29,730 bases of DNA from CAZNMF01 sp035547155. Lineage in GTDB: Bacteria > Acidobacteriota > Vicinamibacteria > Vicinamibacterales > SCN-69-37. The number at the start of each line of letters is the position of its first letter. The stretch's first letter is position 1. The notes beneath the pieces are model-generated. The model did not search any database and was not told the DNA's origin. It saw only the letters and a list, made by a program, of their open reading frames with translations. This document shows positions 14,556 to 23,759 of this stretch, one piece after another. The DNA is taken from NCBI GenBank assembly GCA_035547155.1, contig DASZVJ010000175.1, forward strand, positions 1 to 29,730, written 5' to 3'. The position numbers were made by a program, and so were the translations under genes.

Positions 14556-15608
14556 TCACTTGATCGCGTCCGCCAGCAGCCCCGCCGCGATTGCGTACGA
14601 GTGCGAGCAGTTGTAGTCGATGATGGCCTCGTAGTTGCGGTAGACGAGGAAGTAGCGCTTTGTGCCGCGGACGAGTGATGCATCCATCGTGGCGGCCGGC
14701 AGCGCATGACCGTTCGGGAGCGTGACGCCGAGCTTCGTCCATTCCGAGAGCGGCCGCGGCACCGTCATCGCGCGGATTGCGCGGCAGCCGCGCGTGCGCA
14801 TCGGGACGTGACGGTCGATGGCCGTCAGCGTCTTGTGTGAGATCTTCACCTCGCGGCCCCAGCGTTCGCCGCGCGTCCATCCCGCCTGCGCCAGATAGTG
14901 CGCCATCGAGCCGAAGACGTCGGCCGGCGACGTCCAGATGTCGATCGTCCCGTCCTCGTCGAAATCGACGGCGTGCTTCAGGAAGCTCGACGGCATGAAC
15001 TGCGGCTGGCCCATCGCGCCGGCCCACGAGCCGCTCATGTCCTCGGGCTTCACCAATCCGCGGTCCACCATCGTCAAGGCCGCGAGCAACTCGCCGCGGA
15101 AGATGGGACGGCGGTTGTCGTACGCGAGCGTGGCGAGCGCCTGAATCGTCGGATAGCTGCCCGTGAAGCGGCCGAAGTTCGACTCGAGGCCCCAGATCGC
15201 GATCATCAGCGGGCGCGGCACGCCGTACTTGGCATCGACGCGATCGAGCAGCGCGCGGTGGCGGACGGCCATCTCGCGCGCCGTCGCGAGCGTCCGCGGT
15301 GTGAGACGTTCGTGGACGTACGCGTCGAGGCTCTGAACGATCTCCGGCTGATTGCGATCGCGCGAGACGACGACTGAATCCGGCGTGAGGCCGGCGAGCG
15401 CGCGGTCGAGCGTGTCGGCCTTGATGCCGCGCGCCAGGGCCTCAGTACGAATGTCCGAAAGGAACGCGTCGAACGACGCGGCCGTCGAGCTTGGCGAGGC
15501 CGTGTCGTCGCCGGACGCGGACTGCGGCGTCACCGGCGACGAAGCCGTGAGCGCCGCGGCGACGAGCAGCGTGGAAACGAGTGAGACGAGCGGCACGGCT
15601 CCCATCAT
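14556..15608 (-). CDS. Lytic murein transglycosylase, MltB family
   Basis: A 350-residue secreted protein. The N terminus is a hydrophobic signal peptide (LVSLVSTLLVAAALTASS, about 7–24), without an evident lipobox cysteine. The SLT_2/MltB catalytic domain follows, with the catalytic Glu142 in AIWGLESNFGRFTG and the family motif GAMGQPQFMPSSF near 190–203. MltB enzymes cleave MurNAc–GlcNAc bonds with formation of 1,6-anhydroMurNAc. Several Glu/Asp residues in VDFDEDGTIDIW suggest an EF-hand-like site. It lies 21 nt downstream of the EF-G-like gene and converges on rplQ. Confidence 0.9.
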   Translation of the reverse strand: MMGAVPLVSLVSTLLVAAALTASSPVTPQSASGDDTASPSSTAASFDAFLSDIRTEALARGIKADTLDRALAGLTPDSVVVSRDRNQPEIVQSLDAYVHERLTPRTLATAREMAVRHRALLDRVDAKYGVPRPLMIAIWGLESNFGRFTGSYPTIQALATLAYDNRRPIFRGELLAALTMVDRGLVKPEDMSGSWAGAMGQPQFMPSSFLKHAVDFDEDGTIDIWTSPADVFGSMAHYLAQAGWTRGERWGREVKISHKTLTAIDRHVPMRTRGCRAIRAMTVPRPLSEWTKLGVTLPNGHALPAATMDASLVRGTKRYFLVYRNYEAIIDYNCSHSYAIAAGLLADAIK

Positions 15609-15629
15609 CGCAGGAACCGGCCGCGGGCG

Positions 15630-17726
15630 TCATTCCTCTTCTTCCTTCATCTCGCCGCGCTCGGCTTTCGACGCCGCGACGATCTTTGCGTGCAGGTGCG
15701 ACGGCACTTCGTCGTAGTGCGAGAACTCCATGTGATACGCGCCGCGGCCGCCGGTGTGCGACGTCAGGATCTGCTCGTAGGCGAGCATCTCGGCCATCGG
15801 CACCGTCGCGCGGATCACGGTCGCCGCGCCGCGCGTGTCCATGCCGGCGATGCGTCCGCGCCGCGAGCTCAGGTCGCCCATCAAATCGCCGGCGAAGTCC
15901 GACGGCGTGTAGACCTCGACGGTCATCACGGGCTCGAGCAACGTCGGTCGTGCGCGACTCATCGCGTCCTTGAACGCGAGCCGGCCCGCCATCTTGAACG
16001 AGAGCTCGTTCGAGTCGACGTCGTGGTACGACCCGTCGACGAGCGTGACGCGGAAGTCGACGACGGGATAGCCGGCGACGTAGCCGCGGGCGCGCGCCTC
16101 TTGGACGCCCTTTTCAACGGCGGGAATGAACTGGCGCGGGATCGCGCCGCCGAAGATGTCGTCGACGAACTCGAAGTCCGCGCCGCGCGGCAGCGGCTCC
16201 ATGCGGATCTTGCAGTCGCCGAACTGGCCGTGGCCGCCCGTCTGCTTCTTGTGGCGGCCATGCGCGTCGACCACGGCCGTGATCGTCTCGCGATACGGAA
16301 TGTGCGGCGGTTTGAGCGTGACTTCGACGCCGAAGCGGCGTCGCAGCTTGGCGACCGTGACCTCGATGTGCAACTGGCCCTGGCCTGACAGCAGCAGATC
16401 GTGCGTCTGCGCGTCGCGCGTGTAGCCAATGGACGGATCTTCCTCGCGTAGCCGCTGGATCGCGGGGCCAATCTTGTCCTCGTCGCTGCGGCTCTTCGGT
16501 GCGATCGCGTACGCGAGCACGGGCTCGGGAAAGACGAGCGGCGGCACGCGCGCGGTGAACGCCCGATCGCCGAGCGTGTCGCCCGTGTGCGCATCGCGGA
16601 GCTTCGCGACCGCGCCCAGATCGCCGGCGGCGAGCTCCGGAACGTGCGTCTGCGTCTTGCCCTGGAGGGCGAGGACGTGGCCGATGCGCTCGTCCTGATC
16701 GCGCGTGAGATTGTGGATTGTCGTGTCGGACTTCACGACGCCGGACAGCACGCGGAACAACGTGATGCGGCCGGCGAACTGATCCGCGACGGTCTTCCAC
16801 ACCCAGAGGCCCAGCGGTCCCTTGGCATCTGCGGCAACGGACGTCGCATCGCCGGCGATCGTCGTCGCGGAAAAGGGACGCTCGGCGGGCGAGGGTGTGA
16901 AGGTGACGATCGCGTCGGCGACCGGCTGCACGCCGATGTTCTGCAGGCCCGACGCACAGAAGACGGGAAAGAGCGTGCCGGCCCTGACCGCGCGGCCGAG
17001 TCCCGCGATCAGCTCGTCCTGCGTCAGCGTGCCCGCGCTGAAGAACGTGTCCATCAGCGTCTCATCGGCCTCGGCGACCGCTTCGATGAGCGCGTCGCGC
17101 GCGGCGGCCGCGTCGGCGGCCAGCGCATCCGGAATCGGACCGGCGGTCATCGTGCCCGATCCGTTCGTCGCAAACGTTCGCGACGTCATCGTCACCAGAT
17201 CGACGATGCCGGTGAACGATTTCTCTTCGCCGATGGGCCATTGGACCGGCACGCAACCGCGGCCGAGCGAGGCGCGCAGCGACTCCATCGTGCGCGTGAG
17301 ACTGGCGCGATCGCGATCGAGACGATGACAGACGACGAGGCGCGGGAGGGAGAGCTCGGCGGCCGTTTCCCAGATCTTTTCGGTCGAGACCTGCACGCCG
17401 GCGACGGCGTCGACCACGACGAGGGCGGCGTCGACGACACGCAGCGCGGCGCGGGCGTCGCTGAGGAAGTTCCCGGCGCCAGGCGTGTCGATCAGGTTGA
17501 TCTTGCACTGTTGCCATTCGCAGCAGGCCGGGGAAGCCGACAAGGTGTGCTTCCGCGCGATGGCTTCTTCGTCGTAATCGGTGACCGTCGTCCCATCGTC
17601 TACGCGGCCGAACCGGTTGACGGCCCCTGTATCGAAGAGCAGTGCGGACGCCAGTTGCGTTTTCCCCGCGCCGCTATGTCCCACCAGCGCCACATTCCGG
17701 ATCGCTGCCGCGTCGAAGACCTTCAT
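15630..17726 (-). CDS. Elongation factor G-like GTPase (EF-G-2 type paralogue)
   Basis: A 698-residue translational GTPase with EF-G architecture (G, II, III, IV, V). The P-loop GHSGAGKT is at residues 16–23. The G3 motif is DTPGAGNF (80–87), where canonical EF-G has DTPGHVDF, so the catalytic-type His is Ala84. The G4 motif NKxD is replaced by HRLD (134–137). Domain IV has HGRHKKQTGGHGQFGDCKI, typical of EF-G-like paralogues. The C terminus is acidic (MKEEEE). A GGAGG lies 7 nt before the ATG. It is unlikely to be the main EF-G, which usually neighbours rpsL, rpsG and tuf. Whether it translocates, recycles ribosomes or does something else cannot be told from sequence. Confidence 0.88.
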   Translation of the reverse strand: MKVFDAAAIRNVALVGHSGAGKTQLASALLFDTGAVNRFGRVDDGTTVTDYDEEAIARKHTLSASPACCEWQQCKINLIDTPGAGNFLSDARAALRVVDAALVVVDAVAGVQVSTEKIWETAAELSLPRLVVCHRLDRDRASLTRTMESLRASLGRGCVPVQWPIGEEKSFTGIVDLVTMTSRTFATNGSGTMTAGPIPDALAADAAAARDALIEAVAEADETLMDTFFSAGTLTQDELIAGLGRAVRAGTLFPVFCASGLQNIGVQPVADAIVTFTPSPAERPFSATTIAGDATSVAADAKGPLGLWVWKTVADQFAGRITLFRVLSGVVKSDTTIHNLTRDQDERIGHVLALQGKTQTHVPELAAGDLGAVAKLRDAHTGDTLGDRAFTARVPPLVFPEPVLAYAIAPKSRSDEDKIGPAIQRLREEDPSIGYTRDAQTHDLLLSGQGQLHIEVTVAKLRRRFGVEVTLKPPHIPYRETITAVVDAHGRHKKQTGGHGQFGDCKIRMEPLPRGADFEFVDDIFGGAIPRQFIPAVEKGVQEARARGYVAGYPVVDFRVTLVDGSYHDVDSNELSFKMAGRLAFKDAMSRARPTLLEPVMTVEVYTPSDFAGDLMGDLSSRRGRIAGMDTRGAATVIRATVPMAEMLAYEQILTSHTGGRGAYHMEFSHYDEVPSHLHAKIVAASKAERGEMKEEEE

Positions 17727-17781
17727 AAGGCACCTCCGGTCCGTCGAGTGCGAGAAGAGAAGATGGGCTGAGAATAGCGCT

Positions 17782-17805
17782 ATCTGGTCATCGGATCATC
17801 TGGCG
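17782..17805. repeat. ATCTGGNN/ATCGGGNN octamer repeat, short copy
   Basis: Three 8-nt units, ATCTGGTC ATCGGATC ATCTGGCG, lie upstream of the EF-G-like gene. The same alternating octamer, in a longer run, occurs at 28783–28857. Confidence 0.7.
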
Positions 17806-17831
17806 GTCGTGGGCCTACACCTGCTTGCCGC

Positions 17832-17892
17832 GTAGGGGCCGCCCTTGTGGCGGCCCCGGCCCACGCCGGGCGACCACAAGGGTCGCCCCTAC
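17832..17892. repeat. GTAGGGGC...GCCCCTAC palindromic repeat, copy 2
   Basis: Two inward-facing half-elements, GTAGGGGCCGCCCTTGTGGC and GACCACAAGGGTCGCCCCTA, form a 61-nt inverted repeat. The right end overlaps the – strand permease: its stop codon TAG (17891–17889) is the TAG of the element's GTAGGGG end. Copies also occur at 3286–3351 and 21766–21884. Confidence 0.85.
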
Positions 17893-19172
17893 TCGTATCT
17901 GAGCGCTTCGATCGGATCCAGTCGCGAGGCGCGGATGGCGGGGACCATGCCGAAGAAGACGCCGACGCCGGCCGAGAAGCCGATGCCGATCGCGAAGGCC
18001 CACCAGGGCAGGGAGATGGGGAAACCGCTGAACGCGTGGACGCCGAGGCCGATGCTGGCGCCAAAGACGATGCCGAGCAGCCCCCCGGCGGAGGTGAGAA
18101 AGATCGCTTCGAGCAGGAACTGCCACAGGATCTCGGTACGGCGCGCGCCGAGCGCCTTGCGGACGCCGATCTCGCGCGTGCGCTCGGTCACGCTGATCGT
18201 CATGATGCTCATGACGCCGATGCCGCCGACCATCAGCGCAATCGACGACAGCACGACGAGCGCGAGGAACGTCGCCTGGCTGATCTGATCCCAGAGCTGC
18301 AGGAACGCGTCCTGAGTCACCAGATCGAAATCATCCGGCTCGTCGACGCGCAGCCGGTGCCGTGCGCGCATGATCTGCTCGACCTCGTTCATCACCTGAT
18401 CGCGGGAGACGCCGTCACGCGGGACGGCCGCGATCGTGGTGCCGCGCAGCTCGCCGCGGCCGGGCTCATTGGGCCGGATGCCGTACTGCTTGGCGTACGT
18501 CGTGAACGGAATGACGACGAAGTCGTCGGCGCCGACGTTGAAACCGCCCGGGCTCGGCCGCTTCGCCATCGTGCCGATCACTTCGTACTCGTCGAAGCCG
18601 ATGCGCACGGACTTGCCGATCGGATCCTGGCTGGGAAACAGCGCCTGCACCGGCGTCTGTCCGAGCACCACGACGCGGCTGCGGCGCTGGACCTCCGACG
18701 TCGTGAAGAACCGTCCCGCGTCGAGCTCGAGCGCGTTGACTTGCGGCCAGCGGTCCGTCGCGCCGACCACGGCCAGCGGCTTCGTGCGCTGGTTGCGGTA
18801 GTAGATGCGCTCGCTCTGCGATCCCGGCCCGCCGCCGCCAATCGTGACGTCGACCGTGTCGAGCAGGTCCGACCCGCGCTCGAGCGCCTCGGCGTCGAGC
18901 GGCGTGACGTTCGGCCGCTTGATCAGCTCCTGGAACGTCTTGCCCGACGCGAAGCTCACGGCCGACATCTTGGTGACGTACACCGTGTTCGGACCGAGGC
19001 CGCGAATCAGATCGCGGAACGACTGATCGAAGCCGCGAATGAGCGCCGTCATGCCGACGATCGACGTGATGCCGATGACGATGCCGAGCACCGTGAGGAA
19101 CGAGCGCAGCTTGTTGCCGCGCACCGTGTCCCACGACATCGCGAGGATTTCCGAGAAGAGGCTCCAGCGCAT
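17889..19172 (-). CDS. MacB-like ABC transporter permease (FtsX family)
   Basis: A 427-residue inner-membrane protein with MacB topology: an N-terminal membrane helix (RSFLTVLGIVIGITSIVGMT, about 23–42), a large periplasmic domain (about 45–300), and three C-terminal helices of the FtsX domain. ALMVGGIGVMSIMTISVTER followed by TREIGVRKALGARRTEI is the classic coupling-region signature. It ends SRLDPIEALRYE, nearly the same as its neighbour, so the two are probably an old duplication. No ATPase domain is fused to it. The stop codon is supplied by an intergenic repeat. Substrate unknown. Confidence 0.93.
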   Translation of the reverse strand: MRWSLFSEILAMSWDTVRGNKLRSFLTVLGIVIGITSIVGMTALIRGFDQSFRDLIRGLGPNTVYVTKMSAVSFASGKTFQELIKRPNVTPLDAEALERGSDLLDTVDVTIGGGGPGSQSERIYYRNQRTKPLAVVGATDRWPQVNALELDAGRFFTTSEVQRRSRVVVLGQTPVQALFPSQDPIGKSVRIGFDEYEVIGTMAKRPSPGGFNVGADDFVVIPFTTYAKQYGIRPNEPGRGELRGTTIAAVPRDGVSRDQVMNEVEQIMRARHRLRVDEPDDFDLVTQDAFLQLWDQISQATFLALVVLSSIALMVGGIGVMSIMTISVTERTREIGVRKALGARRTEILWQFLLEAIFLTSAGGLLGIVFGASIGLGVHAFSGFPISLPWWAFAIGIGFSAGVGVFFGMVPAIRASRLDPIEALRYE

Positions 19173-19175
19173 GAT

Positions 19176-20399
<1,224 letters not shown>

Positions 20400-20411
20400 G
20401 AGGAGCGCCGC

Positions 20412-21752
20412 TTACTTCGCAGCCGTCCCCGCGGCGGCGGCCGTCGTGATCTTCACCGGGTCGCCGTCCTTCATCGTGCGCACGGACGCGAACGGACCGG
20501 TGACGACCTCATCGCCGTCCTTGAGGCCGTCGAGCACTTCGAAGTACTTCTCGCCCGCGATGCCGGTCTTGACAGGGACGAACGAGGCCTTGCCGCCTTT
20601 GATCAGGAATGCGCCCTCGAACTCCTTGCGCGTCTGTCCGGGCTTGAGCTCGGCCGGCGCGGTCGGACGCTTCGAGGTGGACGTGCCAGAGGCCGGCGGC
20701 GGCGTCGGAACGATCGCGCCGTGCTCGTCGACGACCAGCTCACGCACGGTCATTGCCTGGATCGGCACGCCGAGCGCCTTCTGACGCGTCGCCGTCGTGA
20801 TGTCTGCGGTGCACGTGAAGCCGGGACGGACGTCCGGGATCTGGCCGTCGATCGTCACGACCACCTTGAAGTTCGTCGCGCGCGACGTCGTCGTGGACGT
20901 GGACGTGATCGGGCTGTTGCCGACTTCGGTGACCTTGCCCGTGAATGTCTTGCCGGGCATCGCGTCGATCGTGACCTTCGCGATCTGGCCGATCTTCGTG
21001 TACGGGATGTCCGTCTCGTCGACTTCGATCTCCGCCTGGATGATCGACAGGTCCGCGATCGTCAGCAGCACCGTGCCCGCGTTGTTCATCGTGCCGGTGA
21101 CGACGGTCTCGCCCTCTTCGATGTTGCGCTTGGTGACGATGCCGTTGATCGGCGAGAGGATGCGGACTTTGTTCAGGTCGTAGCGCGCACTCTCGAGGCC
21201 CGCCTCTTCCTGCTTGATGCGCTGTTCCTGCGCGGCGATCGACTGTTCTCCCGACGTGAGATCCGCCTGACGCATCTGGACGTCGTTGCGGCCGCGATCG
21301 TACTCGTCGCGCGAGAGCAGGCCCTGCTTGAACAGGCCCTCCTGCCGGCCGAACGAGTCCTTCGCCTGCTGCAGCGCGACGCGCGTGCTGTCGACCTGCG
21401 CGCGCGTCTGCGAGAGCGTCGCCCGCGCCGTTGCCAGGCTGGCCTCGCGGCTCTCGACCGTGTTCTGCAGGATGCGCGGATCGATCTGCAGCAGCGGCTG
21501 GCCGATCTTGACGATGTCGCCCTCGTCGACGTCGAGATTGACGACCTTGCCGACCGTCTCGGCGCTGATGTTCACCTGCCGCTTTGCCTGAATCTTGCCG
21601 CTGGCGGAGACGATGGCCTCGAGGTCGTGACGCGCAATCTTCTCCGCCGTGATCGACGTCGTCGTCGTGCGATGGAACGCGAAATTGGCGTACGCGATGG
21701 CGGCGAGCACCACGACGATGCCGGCTCCGATCCAGATCTTCTTTCGTGTCAT
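20412..21752 (-). CDS. HlyD/MacA-type periplasmic adaptor
   Basis: A 446-residue membrane-fusion protein. It has one N-terminal membrane anchor (KIWIGAGIVVVLAAIAYANF), then barrel and lipoyl segments (GKIQAKRQVNISAETVGKVV, VDEGDIVKIGQPLLQIDPRI), a Gln/Arg/Glu-rich coiled-coil hairpin (about 105–195), the return lipoyl half (ILSPINGIVTKRNIEEGETV) and a beta-barrel with DETDIPYTKIGQIAKVTIDA. A Pro/Thr/Ser-rich insert lies near 350–380. ATG 21752 has GAGAG 7 nt upstream and gives a normal anchor; a GTG 24 nt upstream lies inside a repeat and was rejected. It probably links the two permeases to an outer-membrane channel. Confidence 0.93.
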   Translation of the reverse strand: MTRKKIWIGAGIVVVLAAIAYANFAFHRTTTTSITAEKIARHDLEAIVSASGKIQAKRQVNISAETVGKVVNLDVDEGDIVKIGQPLLQIDPRILQNTVESREASLATARATLSQTRAQVDSTRVALQQAKDSFGRQEGLFKQGLLSRDEYDRGRNDVQMRQADLTSGEQSIAAQEQRIKQEEAGLESARYDLNKVRILSPINGIVTKRNIEEGETVVTGTMNNAGTVLLTIADLSIIQAEIEVDETDIPYTKIGQIAKVTIDAMPGKTFTGKVTEVGNSPITSTSTTTSRATNFKVVVTIDGQIPDVRPGFTCTADITTATRQKALGVPIQAMTVRELVVDEHGAIVPTPPPASGTSTSKRPTAPAELKPGQTRKEFEGAFLIKGGKASFVPVKTGIAGEKYFEVLDGLKDGDEVVTGPFASVRTMKDGDPVKITTAAAAGTAAK

Positions 21753-21765
21753 TCGTCTGCTCTCA

Positions 21766-21884
21766 CGGGCGGCCACGGGGGGCCGCCCCTACGGTTGTCA
21801 TTTGCCGGGCGGCCACGAGGGCCGCCCCTACGGAACAATTGCGCGGTGTTGACGCGTCGCAGGGGCGGCCCTTGTGGCCGCCCG
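21766..21884. repeat. GTAGGGGC...GCCCCTAC repeat cluster, three half-elements
   Basis: Two direct copies, GGGCGGCCACGGGGGGCCGC (from 21767) and GGGCGGCCACGAGGGCCGCC (from 21807), each end in CCCTACGG. A third, inverted copy reads AGGGGCGGCCCTTGTGGCCG (from 21861). They fill almost the whole gap between the adaptor gene and the Yip1-domain gene. The copies are about 85–95% alike, which suggests recent local duplication. Confidence 0.85.
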
Positions 21885-21890
21885 CCGACG

Positions 21891-22625
21891 TCATCGTCCA
21901 AAGATCCTCGAGAAGCCGATGGCGAACGCCGCGACGATCGCGACATAGAGCGCGACGAGCGCGATGGCGATACCGCCGGCCTTGCGGCGATACAGGACGG
22001 CCAATCCGATCGCGCTCACCACCGTCTGCCACAGGGAGAAGAAGCTGAGCCCGCCGAGAATGTTGGCGAGCGTGCTGCCCGGATCGAGCATCGGTGCCAG
22101 CGCGCCGAGGTTGAACGGTCCGGCCGCGGTCTGTGTGCCCTGCATGTACTGAATCGGCGCCGAGACGACCGCGCCGAGCGCGGAGATCACCTGCGCGTGC
22201 GCGACGATGGCCAGGACCTGTTTGAACGACGCCGTCCCGCCGAGCAGCGCGTTGAAGATGACCCAGTAGATCGCGCCGAATACGACGGTGAAGAACGGAA
22301 TCACGACGAACATCGAGCCGATCGTGATGTAGCCGCCGTAGTGCGCGCGCTGCTCCATCGCCGTATACGCCTCGGGCGTCATGGGCTGACCGGTGAAGCG
22401 CTCGACCTGCGTCGCCTGCATGTCGAGCGTCGCCTGCCGGCCGCGCTCGGTGAACTGCGGCAGACCTGTCGCGAGCCCCATGACGAGGCAGATCAAAAAG
22501 AGGATGCCCGCGGGACGCGGCGTCTGGACGACCGACTTGAACGTCTCGCCGGGCGAGACGACCATACCGATTGCGCGGGCGAACAGACCTTTATCGGGCA
22601 CAGGGGCAGCATCAGGTTGAGCCAT
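21891..22625 (-). CDS. Yip1-domain integral membrane protein
   Basis: A 244-residue protein with a short soluble N terminus and about five hydrophobic segments: GILFLICLVMGLATGL, TIGSMFVVIPFFTVVFGAIY, VISALGAVVSAPI, a segment near LSFFSLWQTVVSAIGLAVLY, and a final AIALVALYVAIVAAFAIGFS. The pattern and the ARAIGMVVSPGETFKSV opening match bacterial Yip1/YIP1-like domain proteins. ATG 22625 is preceded by GAGAG at 8 nt; an earlier start would add an untypical 22-residue lead. Function unknown. Bacterial Yip1 genes are often near MacAB-like transporters, as here. Confidence 0.8.
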   Translation of the reverse strand: MAQPDAAPVPDKGLFARAIGMVVSPGETFKSVVQTPRPAGILFLICLVMGLATGLPQFTERGRQATLDMQATQVERFTGQPMTPEAYTAMEQRAHYGGYITIGSMFVVIPFFTVVFGAIYWVIFNALLGGTASFKQVLAIVAHAQVISALGAVVSAPIQYMQGTQTAAGPFNLGALAPMLDPGSTLANILGGLSFFSLWQTVVSAIGLAVLYRRKAGGIAIALVALYVAIVAAFAIGFSRIFGR

Positions 22626-22747
22626 CGTGGATGCTCTCGCGGTAAGAGGGTGTACTCGGGAGTGCTGAATTGTAATCTTATCGCGCCCCATCCAATACGC
22701 AGCGAACGGATGTTCGGTTCACAACTGGCGCTGATACGCTCGTACCA

Positions 22748-23743
22748 ATGCGCCCTTCACGCCCCTCGCTCCTCGTCCTGTTGGCGTTGACGCCCATTCT
22801 GGCCGCGCTCGCGCCTCGCGCCGCGTCCGCTCAAACCGTGCCCGTCGAGTCGGTTGGCGAGCGTGCGCTGGGCATGGGCGGCGCTTTCGTGGCCGTGGCC
22901 GACGATGCGACCGCTGTCGCGTGGAACCCGGCGGGGCTGGCGACCGGCCGTCTGGCCGGAATGACAATAGGGTGGCACCAGTTGCAGCTTGGTAATCAGG
23001 ACGCGGCGCCTTCCCCAGGCGACCGCCGCCAGCGTGCGACGCTCACCAGCTTTGGCACCCTGCCGCTCGGGCTCTCGCTCGGCACGATCAACGTGTCCGA
23101 AGTCTTCACGGCCTCTGATGGCAGCCTCGCGACGAGAACATTCCACGCAAACGTCTGGGGCGTCAGCTTGCTCCAGACCGTCTTTCCCGATGTCGTCATG
23201 GGCGGAACCGTGAAGCTGATTCGCGGCGGGCAGGCGATCGCGCCTGTCGGCGCGTCGACCGCCGGCGACGTCCTGGCGTCGGCGAGCGACGCGGACATTG
23301 ATCGTCACACAACGATGGACTTCGATCTGTCGGCGATGGCGAATGCCCCAAAGCTGCGGATCGGCCTGTTATTGAGGAATTTGCGATCGCCGCAATTTAG
23401 TGAAGACCCGGACGCCGGGCGTCCGCTCAAAAGACAAGGCAGATTCGGCGTCGCCTTCCTGCCGGTCGATGGCCTGACCCTTGCTATGGACCTCGACCTG
23501 AACACGGTCGACCTCATGGGCGGCCTTCGTCGCATGTGTGCCGTGGGAGGCGAGGCCGCGTTGGGCTCACGTCTCTCCGTCCGGTCGGGCATTCGCTGGA
23601 GCGTGAAAGGCGCTCACGACCCGATCGGCAGCCTCGGCGCGAGCGTGAGACTCAGTCGAGCGATCTGGATCGACGGGCACTACGCAGGCGGCAAGGACAG
23701 TGACGCGCGCGAAGTAGGCGTCGCGATGCGAGCGGGGTTGTGA
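22748..23743 (+). CDS. PorV/TraF-like outer-membrane beta-barrel protein
   Basis: A 331-residue protein with a Sec signal peptide (LLVLLALTPILAALAPRAAS, cleavage probably after ASA-Q). The mature start has the family motif GERALGMGGAFVAVADDATA then VAWNPAGLA, seen in PorV, UPF0164 and FadL-like barrels. Alternating hydrophobic strands follow (LGLSLGTINVSEVF, LRIGLLLRNLRSPQ, LTLAMDLDLNTVDL) and the C-terminal strand ends in VGVAMRAGL. Only 16 nt separate it from pilB, so it is probably in the pilus operon. Codon use looks less GC-biased than in its neighbours. It could be an outer-membrane assembly factor or a channel; the sequence does not decide. Confidence 0.78.
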   Translation: MRPSRPSLLVLLALTPILAALAPRAASAQTVPVESVGERALGMGGAFVAVADDATAVAWNPAGLATGRLAGMTIGWHQLQLGNQDAAPSPGDRRQRATLTSFGTLPLGLSLGTINVSEVFTASDGSLATRTFHANVWGVSLLQTVFPDVVMGGTVKLIRGGQAIAPVGASTAGDVLASASDADIDRHTTMDFDLSAMANAPKLRIGLLLRNLRSPQFSEDPDAGRPLKRQGRFGVAFLPVDGLTLAMDLDLNTVDLMGGLRRMCAVGGEAALGSRLSVRSGIRWSVKGAHDPIGSLGASVRLSRAIWIDGHYAGGKDSDAREVGVAMRAGL

Positions 23744-23759
23744 TCGTGCGGATCTCTTC

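Noticed and set aside
21753..21776. Extended GTG start for the HlyD-like adaptor
   Set aside because: The GTG lies within the repeat sequence and would put an odd basic extension before the anchor; ATG 21752 has GAGAG at good distance.
22626..22747. Divergent sigma-70 promoters between the Yip1 gene and the PorV-like gene
   Set aside because: Promoters are expected here, but no -35/-10 pair with acceptable spacing could be defended by eye.
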